From assembly GCA_913060665.1 (NCBI GenBank), contig CAJXUY010000011.1, positions 103,872 to 167,871 of the forward strand: a DNA stretch of 64,000 nt. The letters are read 5' to 3'. Shown here in pieces: positions 1-9,906 of this stretch. The notes beneath the pieces were generated by a model. That model searched no databases. It was given only the letters and a program-made list of their open reading frames with translations, and was not told the DNA's origin. The translations under genes were made by a program, and so were the position numbers. How positions within the stretch are numbered: position 1 is the first letter of the stretch; each line of letters begins with the position of its first letter. Source of the DNA: an uncultured Oleiphilaceae bacterium (GTDB lineage: Bacteria; Pseudomonadota; Gammaproteobacteria; Pseudomonadales; Oleiphilaceae).

Positions 1-1371
1 CTGGCCAACCTGACCAAACAGGCTATGGCAGGCACCGTCACCTGGGATCGAAATCTTACCGTAACGATTGATAGAGCTGTCAGCAAAATTGACCAATTAA
101 TCTCTGAGCAATTAGCAGAGATCATGCACAGCGAAAAATTCCAGAAATTGGAAGGTTCCTGGAGAGGTATGCATCACTTGGTAATGAACTCCGAAACGGG
201 TTCTTCACTCAAGATTAGGATGCTCAATATCAGCAAAAAAGAACTCTTCAAAGACCTTGATAAAGCAGTGGAGTTTGATCAAAGCCAAATATTCAAAAAA
301 GTATATGAGAGCGAATTTGGCATGGCCGGTGGCGAGCCATACGGAACCCTTATTGGTGATTATGAGTTTACTAATCACCCGGATGACATAGATTTACTAA
401 GCAATATGTCGGGTGTAGCTGCAGCAGGTTTTTGTCCATTTGTTTCAGCTGCTGGCGCTGAAATGTTTGGCTTTGAAGACTTCACTGAGCTTTCAAACCC
501 TCGTGACCTTGAGAAGATATTTGAATCTCAGGAGTACATTAAGATGCGTAGTTTCCGCGAGTCTGAAGACTCCCGTTTCGTATCGCTAGTGATGCCCCGC
601 GTGTTGTCGAGACTTCCTTACGGTGATGCATCCAAACCAGTAGAAGAGTTTCGATACGAAGAATTCCCTTTAGATGAAAATGGTAAATCACTTGATGTTG
701 CTCATGATCAATATGCATGGATGAACGCGGCTTACGCCATGGGCACAACTCTGACGCAAGCATTCTCACAGCATAGCTGGTGTACGGCTATTCGAGGTGT
801 TGAAGGCGGCGGCAAGGTTGAAGGTTTACCTTCTCACTTGTTCAAGAGTGATGATGGCGACATGGACCAAAAGTGCCCAGCAGAAATCGGAATTACAGAG
901 CGTAGAGAAGCAGAGTTATCGAAAATGGGCTTCCTTCCACTCTGCCATTTCAAAAACACTGACTACGCCGTATTTTTTGGCGCACAAACCATGCAAAAGC
1001 CTAAGAAGTATGACGATAATGCTGCAACCGCTAATGCAGAAATTTCAGCTCGTCTTCCTTATGTTATGGCCACGTCTCGTATCGCCCATTATTTGAAAGT
1101 AATGGCACGTGACAAGATTGGCTCTTTCATGGAAGCACAAGATGCGGAGCGTTGGTTAAACCGTTGGATCAATACCTATACCAACAGCAACCCTGACGCC
1201 AGTGCCGAAATGAAGTCAAAGTTTCCATTAGCAGAAGCTCAAATCAAGGTTCAGGAGAACCCAGGCGCTCCAGGATCATACAGCGCTGTTGCTCACCTAA
1301 AACCATGGTTACAGATGGAAGAGTTAACTGCATCTCTACGAATGGTTGCTGATATCCCTAAGTCGGGCTAA
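1..1371 (+). CDS. tssC: T6SS contractile sheath large subunit TssC (EvpB/VipB/ImpC), 5' partial
   Basis: Large subunit of the type VI secretion sheath, which with TssB forms the contractile tube that fires the Hcp/VgrG needle. The frame is open from base 1 (LANLTKQA precedes the first in-window Met at 25), so the true start lies upstream. About 456 residues are present against roughly 490-500 for the family, so perhaps 40 N-terminal residues are missing. Family hallmarks visible are [41 protein letters not shown] and, near the C-terminus, [16 protein letters not shown]. It is followed by a strong terminator and then a paralogue. TssB, Hcp and the membrane-complex genes are not in the window and are presumably to the left. 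Identification is secure. Confidence 0.95.
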   Translation: MANLTKQAMAGTVTWDRNLTVTIDRAVSKIDQLISEQLAEIMHSEKFQKLEGSWRGMHHLVMNSETGSSLKIRMLNISKKELFKDLDKAVEFDQSQIFKKVYESEFGMAGGEPYGTLIGDYEFTNHPDDIDLLSNMSGVAAAGFCPFVSAAGAEMFGFEDFTELSNPRDLEKIFESQEYIKMRSFRESEDSRFVSLVMPRVLSRLPYGDASKPVEEFRYEEFPLDENGKSLDVAHDQYAWMNAAYAMGTTLTQAFSQHSWCTAIRGVEGGGKVEGLPSHLFKSDDGDMDQKCPAEIGITERREAELSKMGFLPLCHFKNTDYAVFFGAQTMQKPKKYDDNAATANAEISARLPYVMATSRIAHYLKVMARDKIGSFMEAQDAERWLNRWINTYTNSNPDASAEMKSKFPLAEAQIKVQENPGAPGSYSAVAHLKPWLQMEELTASLRMVADIPKSG

Positions 1372-1380
1372 CGCGATATA

Positions 1381-1411
1381 CCAAAGAGGGCAAATGCCCT
1401 CTTTGGTTTTT
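1381..1411 (+). terminator. Rho-independent terminator between the two tssC genes
   Basis: Perfect 11-bp stem (1381-1391 with 1396-1406), AAAT loop, followed by five T. It starts 9 bases after the tssC stop and 90 bases before the next T6SS gene, so it splits the T6SS transcript. It probably acts as a partial terminator that keeps sheath mRNA abundant and limits read-through into the baseplate and ClpV genes (inference). Confidence 0.9.
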
Positions 1412-1500
1412 AAATCCTAAACTTTAAAAGCTCATAACAACTTAATTAATACTACATATTCATAAACGCTCATTCCTCAAATAACCGAACTGACGATTCC

Positions 1501-2985
1501 ATGCTTTCAGCCACAACAGTACAAATACTTCAATTGATGGAATCAAGATTTGCTCCCGGTAGCGACTCACTCACGTCGACTAAACATCTACTTACAGACG
1601 TCATAACGAGTATAGAAAGTGCAGGGTATGCTAGACCAGAGTCGACAGAGGATTTTTGGTTATGGATCAATCGAACCATCGCTGAAATTGACTCAAAAAT
1701 TACAACTCAACTCAATACAGTACTTCACGACCCTAAAGTAATTCAGCTTGAAAGCACCTGGCGCAGCTTATTTGATCTCGTTAACTTCTCTATAGGCCGC
1801 AAAAACATTAAAATACGAGTACTCGATATTAGTTGGTCAGAGATCACCAAAGACGTCAATCGAGCCGTTGAGTTTGACCAAAGCCAACTATTTCAAAAAG
1901 TATATAGCAATGAGTTTGATATTCCTGGAGGAGAACCTTACGGCACACTAATCGCCGACTTCAGCATTTCTCACAAACCTACGCCTGAACATCGCTACAA
2001 TGACATACCTACAGTAGAGCGCCTAGCAGAAATTGCAGCAGCATCATTCTCTCCGCTACTCATAAATGCCTCTCCTCAACTCTTTGGGTTAGACGACTTT
2101 GACCTGTTAACACAACCTATAAACTTCCACGATATTTTTCAAGAAACTGAATATCAAGCCTGGAATCGTTTACGAGTGCACTCAGACACCCGTTTTCTTG
2201 GCATCACATTGCCTCGAATCCTAATTAGAGCACCATACGCGATTAAAGTAGATTCGGTAGGAGGCATCAGGTATGAAGAATCAACCGCTTATGCTTCCAA
2301 GAAAAACTATGTTTGGGGTAAAGCGAACTTCGCCCTGGCCAAAGTCCTGATTAGAGAGTTCTCAGAAGTCGGCTGGTTCTCTCACATTCGAGGAGTGCCA
2401 AGAGATAAATTAGCGGGTGGTGTTGTTCCGAATTTAACCGTTGATTACTTTTCAACGGATTGTGGAGCCGTTGCAGATAAACCAATAGCCGACATTATTA
2501 TTTCAGACAATAAAGAGCGGGAGCTAAGCGAACTAGGCTTTATTCCATTCTGCCAATGTTACGATTTAGCCATGGGCGCATTTCATACAACACCCTCTTT
2601 ACACAAACCCAAAATATATGAAGACCGGCAAGTAACCATCAATGAAAAGGTCGCATCGTCCTTACAACATGTTCTGTGTGGTTCACGCTTTGCACACTAC
2701 ATTAAGGTCATGGCTAGAGACAAAATTGGCTCTTATGTCAGAGCTGACGAATGCGCATCCCTCATTCAAAACTGGCTTAATGGATATACCGTATCTCAAG
2801 AAGATGCAGAGTGGCAAATGCAGGCAAAATACCCCCTGCGTAATGCATCTGTAGATGTTAAAGAGAGCCCCGACAAACCAGGTTCTTATTGGGTCGATAT
2901 CAATCTACAACCTCACTATCAGGCTGACAGCCTGGTATCCGAATTACACCTTACTACTGAGCTAACGCCACCGCGTTTAATGTAG
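1501..2985 (+). CDS. second TssC-like protein (EvpB/VC_A0108 family, ImpD-like)
   Basis: A 494-residue paralogue of the sheath subunit. It shares the blocks [41 protein letters not shown] and [13 protein letters not shown] with the preceding TssC, but has an extra N-terminal segment of about 60 residues (MLSATTVQILQLMESRFAPG...) and much sequence drift. imp-type T6SS clusters are known to carry such a tandem second copy (ImpD of Rhizobium). Whether it is a sheath component or a baseplate/accessory protein cannot be read from sequence. It lies downstream of the terminator with a poor ribosome binding site (GACGATTCC before ATG), which suggests lower expression than tssC. tssE starts 24 bases after its stop. 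Confidence 0.88.
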   Translation: MLSATTVQILQLMESRFAPGSDSLTSTKHLLTDVITSIESAGYARPESTEDFWLWINRTIAEIDSKITTQLNTVLHDPKVIQLESTWRSLFDLVNFSIGRKNIKIRVLDISWSEITKDVNRAVEFDQSQLFQKVYSNEFDIPGGEPYGTLIADFSISHKPTPEHRYNDIPTVERLAEIAAASFSPLLINASPQLFGLDDFDLLTQPINFHDIFQETEYQAWNRLRVHSDTRFLGITLPRILIRAPYAIKVDSVGGIRYEESTAYASKKNYVWGKANFALAKVLIREFSEVGWFSHIRGVPRDKLAGGVVPNLTVDYFSTDCGAVADKPIADIIISDNKERELSELGFIPFCQCYDLAMGAFHTTPSLHKPKIYEDRQVTINEKVASSLQHVLCGSRFAHYIKVMARDKIGSYVRADECASLIQNWLNGYTVSQEDAEWQMQAKYPLRNASVDVKESPDKPGSYWVDINLQPHYQADSLVSELHLTTELTPPRLM

Positions 2986-3009
2986 TAATACGTACAAGGA
3001 TGCAGAGGC

Positions 3010-3501
3010 ATGAATCAACCCAAAAAAAGTCAACAGTTAAGATCATCAATCTTAGACCGTTTGATCGACAAACGACCAGATCAAAGTAAAGAGCCCGAAA
3101 AGCAACGACATCAAATGATGAATGAAATACGGAATGGCGTACGCCGAGACCTGGAAATATTACTCAATACTCGTTACCGTGGCACATCACCTCCGGAAAA
3201 CTGCCCCAATCTTGATGAGTCCTTAGTAAACTATGGATTACCAGATCTGAATACGTTTAATTTTGTAAACGGGAATAGCCGCGAACAGTTTTGTACAATT
3301 GTAGAAGATCATATTAGAAAATTTGAACCACGCTTTAAGTCAGTGCATGTATCTATCCCTGATGAAACGGCAACAATGGGTGATAGTTTAGACTTTCGAA
3401 TAGAAGCCATAATGTATGCAGACCCTTTACCTGAGGAGATAATTTTTGACTCTTCATTGGAGCCTATCACCAACATTGTACATATCGGCGAGGTGCATTA
3501 A
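3010..3501 (+). CDS. tssE: T6SS baseplate subunit TssE (gp25-like)
   Basis: A 163-residue gp25/lysozyme-like baseplate wedge protein that helps nucleate sheath assembly. Visible family features are the N-terminal SILDRLIDKRPDQ, the central VRRDLEILLNTRY and the following NCPNLDESLVNYGLPDL, as in TssE proteins; the C-terminal half carries the expected IEDHIRKFEPR-type segment (EDHIRKFEPRFKSV). The stop codon TAA shares its last base with the ATG of tssF, so the two are translationally coupled. Confidence 0.93.
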   Translation: MNQPKKSQQLRSSILDRLIDKRPDQSKEPEKQRHQMMNEIRNGVRRDLEILLNTRYRGTSPPENCPNLDESLVNYGLPDLNTFNFVNGNSREQFCTIVEDHIRKFEPRFKSVHVSIPDETATMGDSLDFRIEAIMYADPLPEEIIFDSSLEPITNIVHIGEVH

Positions 3502-5321
3502 TGTCTGACGAACTGTTATCTTTTTACGAAAAAGAGCTCGCCTTTTTACGACAATCCGGCGCTGAATTTGCTAAGGCTCACCCTAAAATTGCAGGCCGCT
3601 TACGAATCAGCGATGATGTTGTAGAAGACCCTCATGTATCCAGGTTGCTAGAAGGGGTCGCCTACCTTAACGCACGAATCCAGAAAAAACTCGAAGACGA
3701 CTTCCCTGGTTATTCAGACGCCCTGCTCACCAACCTCTACCCTCACTATCTGCGGCCCATTCCATCAATGTCTATTGTTCAGTTTCAGCCGGAGAATGAC
3801 CTTGATGCCGTCATGAAGATTCCAAAATCCTCATTGATAGAAAGTAGCGCGTTTCATGGTAAAACCTGTCAATTCCAAACAGCTTATGCAACGGACCTTA
3901 TCCCCGTTAAAGTGACTAAGGCCCGATTACAAGAGCGGCCTTTTGTTACGCCCGGAGCTAAAGATATTCAAGGGGCTGAAGGCGTAATACACATTCAACT
4001 TGAATCGCTAACCCCTGAAGTAAACTTTAACGATCTGCAGTTCGAACACCTTCGATTCCACTTAAAAGGTCAAACTCAACGAATATACTCCCTCTACGAG
4101 CTCATACTCAATCAAACAGAGCAAATCGTAGTCTCAACCGAGGGCGGAGGCTATAAACTGGTTAAGCCATCCCGCATACGTTCAGTTGGGTTTGCAGAAA
4201 ACGAAGGACTACTACCTTATCCTGCCCAGTCTTTTATCGGTTACCGTTTACTAACCGAATTTATGACCTTTCCAGAGAAGTTCCTGTTTTTTGATTTATG
4301 TGATGTGAAAAAGTGGCTACCTCAAAACACGAACAAGATTGACCTATACATCTACACTAAAACCGGCGATCAAGAATTAGAGCGACACCTTACCGAAAAC
4401 TATTTTGCACTCAATTGCGTTCCGGTGGTTAACCTATTCCCTCATAGAGCCGAGCCAATTTCCCTGGAGCATGAACATTACAATTATCGTGTTGTTCCCG
4501 ATGCACGCTTCCCTGAGCACTACGAAGTATACTCTATAGACAAAGTGGTAGGACTCACCGGAGATGGTAAAAAAACTGAGTACAAGCCTTTCTATGGTCT
4601 CAATCACAGCGATATTCAACGCCATGAACAACGCTTTTGGCAAGGCGATAGAGTGTCGACTAATGATGGTGCGCTTGGGAATGAGCCTGGTTCTGAAATA
4701 GATATCTCTCTTGTTGACCTGAATTTTAATCCAGTAGAAGCAGATGATGAAACTATTACGCTCAGCACCCATTGCTTCAACCGAAACACCCCTGAAAAAT
4801 TACCTTTCGGGGGTGGGCAGCCTCACTTTAAATTTGTCGACCTCGGAATAGCATTAAAAGGGATTGACACCTTAACTAGAGTCACCAATACCATTAGACC
4901 TCCGCAAGGTAACGGTGCTCGATGGCGACTAATATCCCATTTGTCGCTTAATCATTTATCGCTACATGGCGAGAATGCGACAGAACGATTAAAGGAAATA
5001 TTATCGCTTTATGACTTTGCTGACACCGCAGCTAGCCGCGCTCTAATAAACTCTATTCAATCCCTTCAAACTCGCTCCATCACGGCCCCCATAACATTAC
5101 ATGGGCGAACGGCTATTTGTAGAGGGACTGAGATCGAAATTTCACTAGATGAGTCGTTACTCTCTGGTAGCAGTGTTTTTCTTTTTTCAATGGTATTGCA
5201 ACAGTTCTTCTCAATGTACTGTTCAATTAATTCATTCACCCGCTTAATCGTACGATTAAAAGGTAAAACCGAGGCATATAAAATATGGCCACCGAGAATC
5301 GGCGAAAAAGCACTGATTTAA
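3501..5321 (+). CDS. tssF: T6SS baseplate subunit TssF (ImpG/VasA)
   Basis: A 606-residue baseplate wedge component that binds TssG and TssE beneath the sheath. The N-terminus LLSFYEKELAFLRQSGAEFAKAHPKIAGRL is the family signature and is followed by the conserved DPHVSRLLEGVAYLNARIQKKLEDDFPGYSDALLTNLYPHYLRPIPSM block (described here in two parts: EGVAYLNARI around residues 51-60, then the LYPHYLRP region around 75-90). The C-terminus has the family FNRNTPEKLPFG and FFSMYCSINSF motifs. The 3' end overlaps tssG by 37 bases, a coupling often seen between these two partners. Confidence 0.95.
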   Translation: MSDELLSFYEKELAFLRQSGAEFAKAHPKIAGRLRISDDVVEDPHVSRLLEGVAYLNARIQKKLEDDFPGYSDALLTNLYPHYLRPIPSMSIVQFQPENDLDAVMKIPKSSLIESSAFHGKTCQFQTAYATDLIPVKVTKARLQERPFVTPGAKDIQGAEGVIHIQLESLTPEVNFNDLQFEHLRFHLKGQTQRIYSLYELILNQTEQIVVSTEGGGYKLVKPSRIRSVGFAENEGLLPYPAQSFIGYRLLTEFMTFPEKFLFFDLCDVKKWLPQNTNKIDLYIYTKTGDQELERHLTENYFALNCVPVVNLFPHRAEPISLEHEHYNYRVVPDARFPEHYEVYSIDKVVGLTGDGKKTEYKPFYGLNHSDIQRHEQRFWQGDRVSTNDGALGNEPGSEIDISLVDLNFNPVEADDETITLSTHCFNRNTPEKLPFGGGQPHFKFVDLGIALKGIDTLTRVTNTIRPPQGNGARWRLISHLSLNHLSLHGENATERLKEILSLYDFADTAASRALINSIQSLQTRSITAPITLHGRTAICRGTEIEISLDESLLSGSSVFLFSMVLQQFFSMYCSINSFTRLIVRLKGKTEAYKIWPPRIGEKALI

Positions 5322-6409
5322 TAGAAAAAATCGAGTCCCAACCTTGGCGATTCGATTTTTTCCAATTAGTTTCGCTCATTGAACAGGAAGCACAAACCCG
5401 TGATGGCACAGCCCAAGATGTGGGTGAGTTTTCACCCGTAAATAATGAGTCAGTAAAGTTTAGGAGTAACCCAAATCTTAACTTTGAACCTGCGCCCGTT
5501 CAAATGGTTAAACGCCAGAGTACGCCGAAGGAACTAAACCCAAACAACTCTACCAACCAACAGTGGAAGTTAGATGTTAACTTTTGGGGGCTAAACGGAA
5601 ACGCAGGCGTACTTCCATTTCATTACTCTGAGCTTGTTATTAGCCGTTTACGGGCAAAAGATTATGGTTTAAAAGATTTTCTCGACATTTTTAATCACCG
5701 AACACTATCACTGTTTTATCGCTCATGGCTGAAGCACCGACCATGGCTAAAGCACCAGAACAAAACAGTAAAGATTTCAAAGTACAAGGTTAATTGGCAT
5801 CAGGAGATGCTAAAAGGGTTAACAGGGCTATCCAACGAGCCAAATGCGGCTTTTAATAAACCTGAAGGTGCATGGCTCAACTACGCAGGCTTTGGAGCCA
5901 GCCAAGTCTGTAACCCCTCAATACTAAAACATGCGATCCGTCATCATTTTGGTTTATCGGTACATATCAAAGAATTCAAAGGACAATGGGAACAATTACC
6001 CCAAGATGTCAGAACTAGGCTAGCTGATAAAAAGTCCAACGGCATTAACAACTCATTAGGAAGAAATGCCCTCTTAGGTAAACGTTGTTGGTGCGCACAA
6101 AATCGTTTTGAAATTGAGATCATAGACATTGAGTACGAACAGTTTATGAATTTCTCACCAGGCTCCAAAAGACTTAATGCTCTTTATGAATTAATAAAAT
6201 TTAAAGTAGGAACAGAGCTCGACTTTGATCTAACGTTAAAGATTAAGGCGAGTCGATTAAAAACCGCCAGTTTTGGCCCGGTAAATAAACCACAATTAGG
6301 CTGGAACTCGCGTTTAAAAAGCCGAAAACCATCTGACAATATTATAAAAATCAGTGTTTCAAAACACGGAATGCGTCGATTAGCAACAGAGCAGAAACTG
6401 ACAGGATAA
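5285..6409 (+). CDS. tssG: T6SS baseplate subunit TssG (ImpH/VasB)
   Basis: A 374-residue partner of TssF in the baseplate wedge. Typical features are the early PWRFDFFQLVSLIEQ, the VKFRSNPNLNFEP strand and the ELVISRLRAKDYGLKDFLDIFNHR segment near residue 120, where families usually have a DF(L)D(I/M)FNHR motif. It is at the upper end of the usual length (about 330-370). The start lies inside tssF in another frame, with GAGG 10 bases upstream. Six bases separate its stop from tssH. Confidence 0.92.
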   Translation: MATENRRKSTDLIEKIESQPWRFDFFQLVSLIEQEAQTRDGTAQDVGEFSPVNNESVKFRSNPNLNFEPAPVQMVKRQSTPKELNPNNSTNQQWKLDVNFWGLNGNAGVLPFHYSELVISRLRAKDYGLKDFLDIFNHRTLSLFYRSWLKHRPWLKHQNKTVKISKYKVNWHQEMLKGLTGLSNEPNAAFNKPEGAWLNYAGFGASQVCNPSILKHAIRHHFGLSVHIKEFKGQWEQLPQDVRTRLADKKSNGINNSLGRNALLGKRCWCAQNRFEIEIIDIEYEQFMNFSPGSKRLNALYELIKFKVGTELDFDLTLKIKASRLKTASFGPVNKPQLGWNSRLKSRKPSDNIIKISVSKHGMRRLATEQKLTG

Positions 6410-6415
6410 TAAAGA

Positions 6416-9094
6416 ATGTTCAACGTTAATTTAAAAGCACTAGTTGAAAGGATGAACCCTACACTCAAAGACGCACTGGATAATGCAGCCGGCTTATGTC
6501 TGAATAAGGGTCATTACAATATTGAAATTGAGCACTGGCTACAAAAGATACTTGAAAAGTCAGATACTGATGCTGAAAAAGTCATTAGCCACTTTGGAGG
6601 CAATGTGGGCAAAGTCCTTTCTGAGTTAACCACTGCTTTAGATAAACTAAAGTCAGGCAACACCAGAACGCCTTCACTGTCACAAACACTTCAGGAATCA
6701 ACTAAGTATGCCTGGATGATTGCTTCGGTCGATATGTCACACGGCAGTATCAGCTCAGGACACCTACTTGCAGCAGTACTTAATGATGACTCATTAAGAA
6801 GACAGCTGGTCGAATCTGCCCCTAGCCTCAACCAAATACCCTCTGAGGATGTGCGAGCTATAGTTCAGACAACATTTGGTACTACGACTGAATCCAGGCA
6901 CGAATCACGTACGCCTGCTGTTGAAGGCGAAGCCCCCATGCCTGGCGCAACGGGTGGTTCAGCCTTAAGTAAATTTACAGTAAACTTGACAGAAAGAGCA
7001 AAAAATAACGAGATTGATCCCGTGCTTGGGCGCGACTCAGAGATCAGACAATGTATAGACATCCTTACCCGCCGTCGCCAAAACAACCCCATTTTCACAG
7101 GTGAGGCGGGAGTTGGTAAGACGGCTGTAGTCGAAGGGCTTGCCTTGCGCATTGCAAATGATGATGTACCAACACCACTAAAAGGTGTCGCCATTCACTC
7201 TTTAGACCTTGGTTTACTGCAGGCAGGAGCAAGTGTTAAAGGTGAATTTGAAAACCGATTAAAGTCGGTTATTGAAGAGGTAAAGGCCTCTCCGGCCCCC
7301 ATCATTATGTTCATTGATGAGGCCCATACACTTATTGGTGCAGGAGGAAAAGAAGGGCAAGGAGATGCAGCCAATTTACTTAAGCCGGCTCTTGCCAGAG
7401 GTGAGTTACGCACTATCGCCGCCACTACATGGGCAGAATACAAAAAATATTTTGAGCGTGACCCTGCATTAACTCGTCGCTTTCAAGTCGTTAAAGTTGA
7501 AGAACCCACAGAGTCTGTCGCCATCGATATGATGAGAGGTATCTCAACCTCACTACAGCATCACCACAAAGTTAGAATTTCTGATGATGCAATCATACAA
7601 GCAGTTAAACTATCAGCACGTTATATCCCCGGAAGACAGCTCCCAGACAAATCAGTCAGCTTGCTCGACACTGCAGCCGCCCGAGTAGCGTTAAGCCTAA
7701 GCGCTACACCGTCAATAATCGAAGACACTCGACGTCGCATTCAACAACTTGACACCAATCTCGCAATGTTGAACCAAGAAAATGCCTCTACTGGCCTTTG
7801 CGAAGAACAAATAACAGAGGCAGAAACCGAAAAAGCAACGGCATTGCTTGAACTAGAAGCACAAGAGCAACAACTGGAAAAAGAAAAGCTCATAATAGAA
7901 CAAATTCGCGCTATTCGAGATGACATTGAAACGGACTATTTTGCTAGCACAAAAGCTCCAGATGACAGTGAAGAAAACGAAGGTCGCCTCTCCCCTGAAC
8001 AACTGTCAGAACTACAGAAAAAGTTGAAGTCTCTCGATAATGAGTTGGCTGAGATTCAACAGGAATGCCCCTTGATGCAACCCCACGTTGATGGCCAAGC
8101 AGTCGCTGATGTTGTTGCTAACTGGACAGGCATCCCTGTTGGGAAAATGGTTGGTGACGAAATCAACGCGATACTAGAATTAAAAGATCAGTTGGAAGAC
8201 CGAGTGATTGGTCAATCACATGCATTGGAGGCCATCTCACAAGCTATTCGCACATCCAGGGCGGGGTTAACAGACCCAAGAAAACCTATAGGGGTTTTTA
8301 TGATGGTTGGGTCCAGCGGTGTAGGCAAAACAGAAACAGCTTTGGCGCTTGCTGATACGCTCTTCGGGGGAGAACAAAACATCACCGTTATCAATATGTC
8401 TGAATTCAAAGAAGAACATAAAGTATCAATGTTGCTCGGTTCCCCTCCGGGTTATGTCGGCTACGGCGAAGGCGGTGTTCTGACTGAAGCAGCAAGACGT
8501 AAACCTTACTCTGTCATTCTACTTGATGAAATGGAGAAAGCTCACCCGGGTGTTCAGGATGTGTTCTATAACCTCTTTGATAAGGGTACGATTAAAGATG
8601 GTGAAGGCCGAGATATCGATTTTAAGAATACTGTAATCATTATGACTTCAAATGCAGGGGAGCAAGCTATTCGGGCCATTTGCGCGCAAGGTGAAGAAAG
8701 ACCAGACCCTGAAGTGCTTTTGGATAGCATGCGTCCAGAGCTACTGAAGTCGTTTAAGCCAGCTTTTCTTGGGCGAGCCAATGTCATCACCTACTACCCG
8801 CTTGATGATGAGAACCTTATGAAGATCTGTAAGATCAACATGAACCGAATTGAAAAGCGAATCCGGGAACATTACAGCGCTGAGTTTAGCTATGATGAAG
8901 ATGTTATCCTTCATATCGTCGCCAGGAGCCAGGAAGTAGATACAGGCGCACGTAACATTGAAACTATCCTTAATAGGTCACTATTACCTGAACTTGCGGC
9001 TGAGTGTTTAGGGCGAATGGCTGAGGGCGAATCAATAAATAAGGTCCATATAAACGTCAACGACCAAGATATGTTTAACTACCAGATCAGTTAA
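6416..9094 (+). CDS. tssH: T6SS ATPase TssH (ClpV), AAA+ disaggregase
   Basis: An 892-residue Clp/Hsp100 ATPase that disassembles contracted TssB-TssC sheaths for reuse. It has a Clp N-domain (about residues 1-160), a first AAA module with Walker A GEAGVGKT near residue 228 and Walker B IIMFIDEAH, a coiled-coil M domain rich in Glu/Gln (about 430-545), and a second AAA module with GSSGVGKT near residue 632. ClpV-type features rather than ClpB are the T6SS context and the C-terminal ARNIETILNRSLLPELA region. It is the last T6SS gene on this side; no effector, VgrG or immunity gene follows. Confidence 0.95.
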   Translation: MFNVNLKALVERMNPTLKDALDNAAGLCLNKGHYNIEIEHWLQKILEKSDTDAEKVISHFGGNVGKVLSELTTALDKLKSGNTRTPSLSQTLQESTKYAWMIASVDMSHGSISSGHLLAAVLNDDSLRRQLVESAPSLNQIPSEDVRAIVQTTFGTTTESRHESRTPAVEGEAPMPGATGGSALSKFTVNLTERAKNNEIDPVLGRDSEIRQCIDILTRRRQNNPIFTGEAGVGKTAVVEGLALRIANDDVPTPLKGVAIHSLDLGLLQAGASVKGEFENRLKSVIEEVKASPAPIIMFIDEAHTLIGAGGKEGQGDAANLLKPALARGELRTIAATTWAEYKKYFERDPALTRRFQVVKVEEPTESVAIDMMRGISTSLQHHHKVRISDDAIIQAVKLSARYIPGRQLPDKSVSLLDTAAARVALSLSATPSIIEDTRRRIQQLDTNLAMLNQENASTGLCEEQITEAETEKATALLELEAQEQQLEKEKLIIEQIRAIRDDIETDYFASTKAPDDSEENEGRLSPEQLSELQKKLKSLDNELAEIQQECPLMQPHVDGQAVADVVANWTGIPVGKMVGDEINAILELKDQLEDRVIGQSHALEAISQAIRTSRAGLTDPRKPIGVFMMVGSSGVGKTETALALADTLFGGEQNITVINMSEFKEEHKVSMLLGSPPGYVGYGEGGVLTEAARRKPYSVILLDEMEKAHPGVQDVFYNLFDKGTIKDGEGRDIDFKNTVIIMTSNAGEQAIRAICAQGEERPDPEVLLDSMRPELLKSFKPAFLGRANVITYYPLDDENLMKICKINMNRIEKRIREHYSAEFSYDEDVILHIVARSQEVDTGARNIETILNRSLLPELAAECLGRMAEGESINKVHINVNDQDMFNYQIS

Positions 9095-9124
9095 ATCATA
9101 CTTTTGTAGTTAAGTAGCAAACAA

Positions 9125-9160
9125 ATATGTAGTTGGACAACAATCTACCCAATTACATAT
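9125..9160. repeat. 12-bp AT-rich palindrome between clpV and the Y1 transposase-like gene
   Basis: Arms 9125-9136 and 9149-9160 are complementary at 11 of 12 positions with one G.U pair, around a 12-base loop. There is no T tract, so it is a poor terminator. It could be a REP-like palindrome belonging to the adjacent Y1 transposase-like gene, or a weak processing or termination structure at the end of the T6SS operon. Further copies in the genome would decide. Confidence 0.45.
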
Positions 9161-9197
9161 TTCTGAAATAAGTTTTATTAGACAATAGTGAACCTAT

Positions 9198-9899
9198 ATG
9201 GCTCGTAAACCCCGCTTCAATTTAAAAGATCATCCACAATATATTATGCAGCGAGGTCATAACCGTCTCCCATGTTTTTTTGACAAGGATGACTACGGCT
9301 ACTTTCTTGATTGTTTAGAAAAAGCCTCACGGCAGTATCAATGTGAGGTTCATGCCTACACACTGCTAGAGACTGAAATACACATTCTCGCCACTCCAAG
9401 GATTCAGGGCGGAGTATCACAAATGATGCAATCACTCGGTAGACGTTATGTGCAGTACATAAACCACAAATACCATCGCAGTGGCACATTATGGGAAGGT
9501 CGATACAAGTCGAGCCTATTAGAAGCAGCAGGTTACCTGATAACCTGCTACCGGTATATTGAATGTCTCGCAGTGGAAAGGGGTCTCGCCGACTCCGTCG
9601 ATAAATATTTATGGTCCAGCTACTTAAACCATGCTCAAGGAGTCGATAGTACGTTACTAACCGCACACTCAATGTTCAGAGAGTTGGGTGAAGATGAAGA
9701 GACATCGCGCGAACAATATAGAGAACTATTTCGCTATGAAATCGACCCGGGCACTAAAAAACATATAAACGAAACGTTAAACTTAGAATTAGTTCTCGGC
9801 GGCGACCTGTTTAAAAGCCGCATTCAAAATTTGGTAGATCGTCCTGTTCGGCCATTAAAGCGCGGCCGACCTCCCAAAAGCAAAGAGTGGGAAGCATAG
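9198..9899 (+). CDS. REP-associated Y1 transposase-like protein (RAYT family) with degenerate HUH motif
   Basis: A 233-residue member of the IS200/REP-associated Y1 family, single-strand DNA nucleases that process REP palindromes. Family features are the N-terminal MARKPRFN, YIMQRGHNR (usually TQRGNNR), RRYVQYINHKYHRSGTLWEGRYKS and a C-terminal basic tail KRGRPPK. The predicted catalytic Tyr (about Y120 in CYRYIE) is kept. The metal-binding HUH motif, normally NHVHLL, reads ETEIHIL at about 58-64, so the first His is Glu, and the usual NPVRAG following the Tyr is LAVERG. It is therefore probably catalytically altered and may be a retained domesticated copy. Only seven bases separate it from the FHA-GGDEF gene, so the two are probably co-transcribed. 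Confidence 0.85.
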   Translation: MARKPRFNLKDHPQYIMQRGHNRLPCFFDKDDYGYFLDCLEKASRQYQCEVHAYTLLETEIHILATPRIQGGVSQMMQSLGRRYVQYINHKYHRSGTLWEGRYKSSLLEAAGYLITCYRYIECLAVERGLADSVDKYLWSSYLNHAQGVDSTLLTAHSMFRELGEDEETSREQYRELFRYEIDPGTKKHINETLNLELVLGGDLFKSRIQNLVDRPVRPLKRGRPPKSKEWEA

Positions 9900-9906
9900 A
9901 AATTAA

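Noticed and set aside
6184..6468. 94-residue - strand frame over tssG/tssH
   Set aside because: A shadow of two secure T6SS genes.
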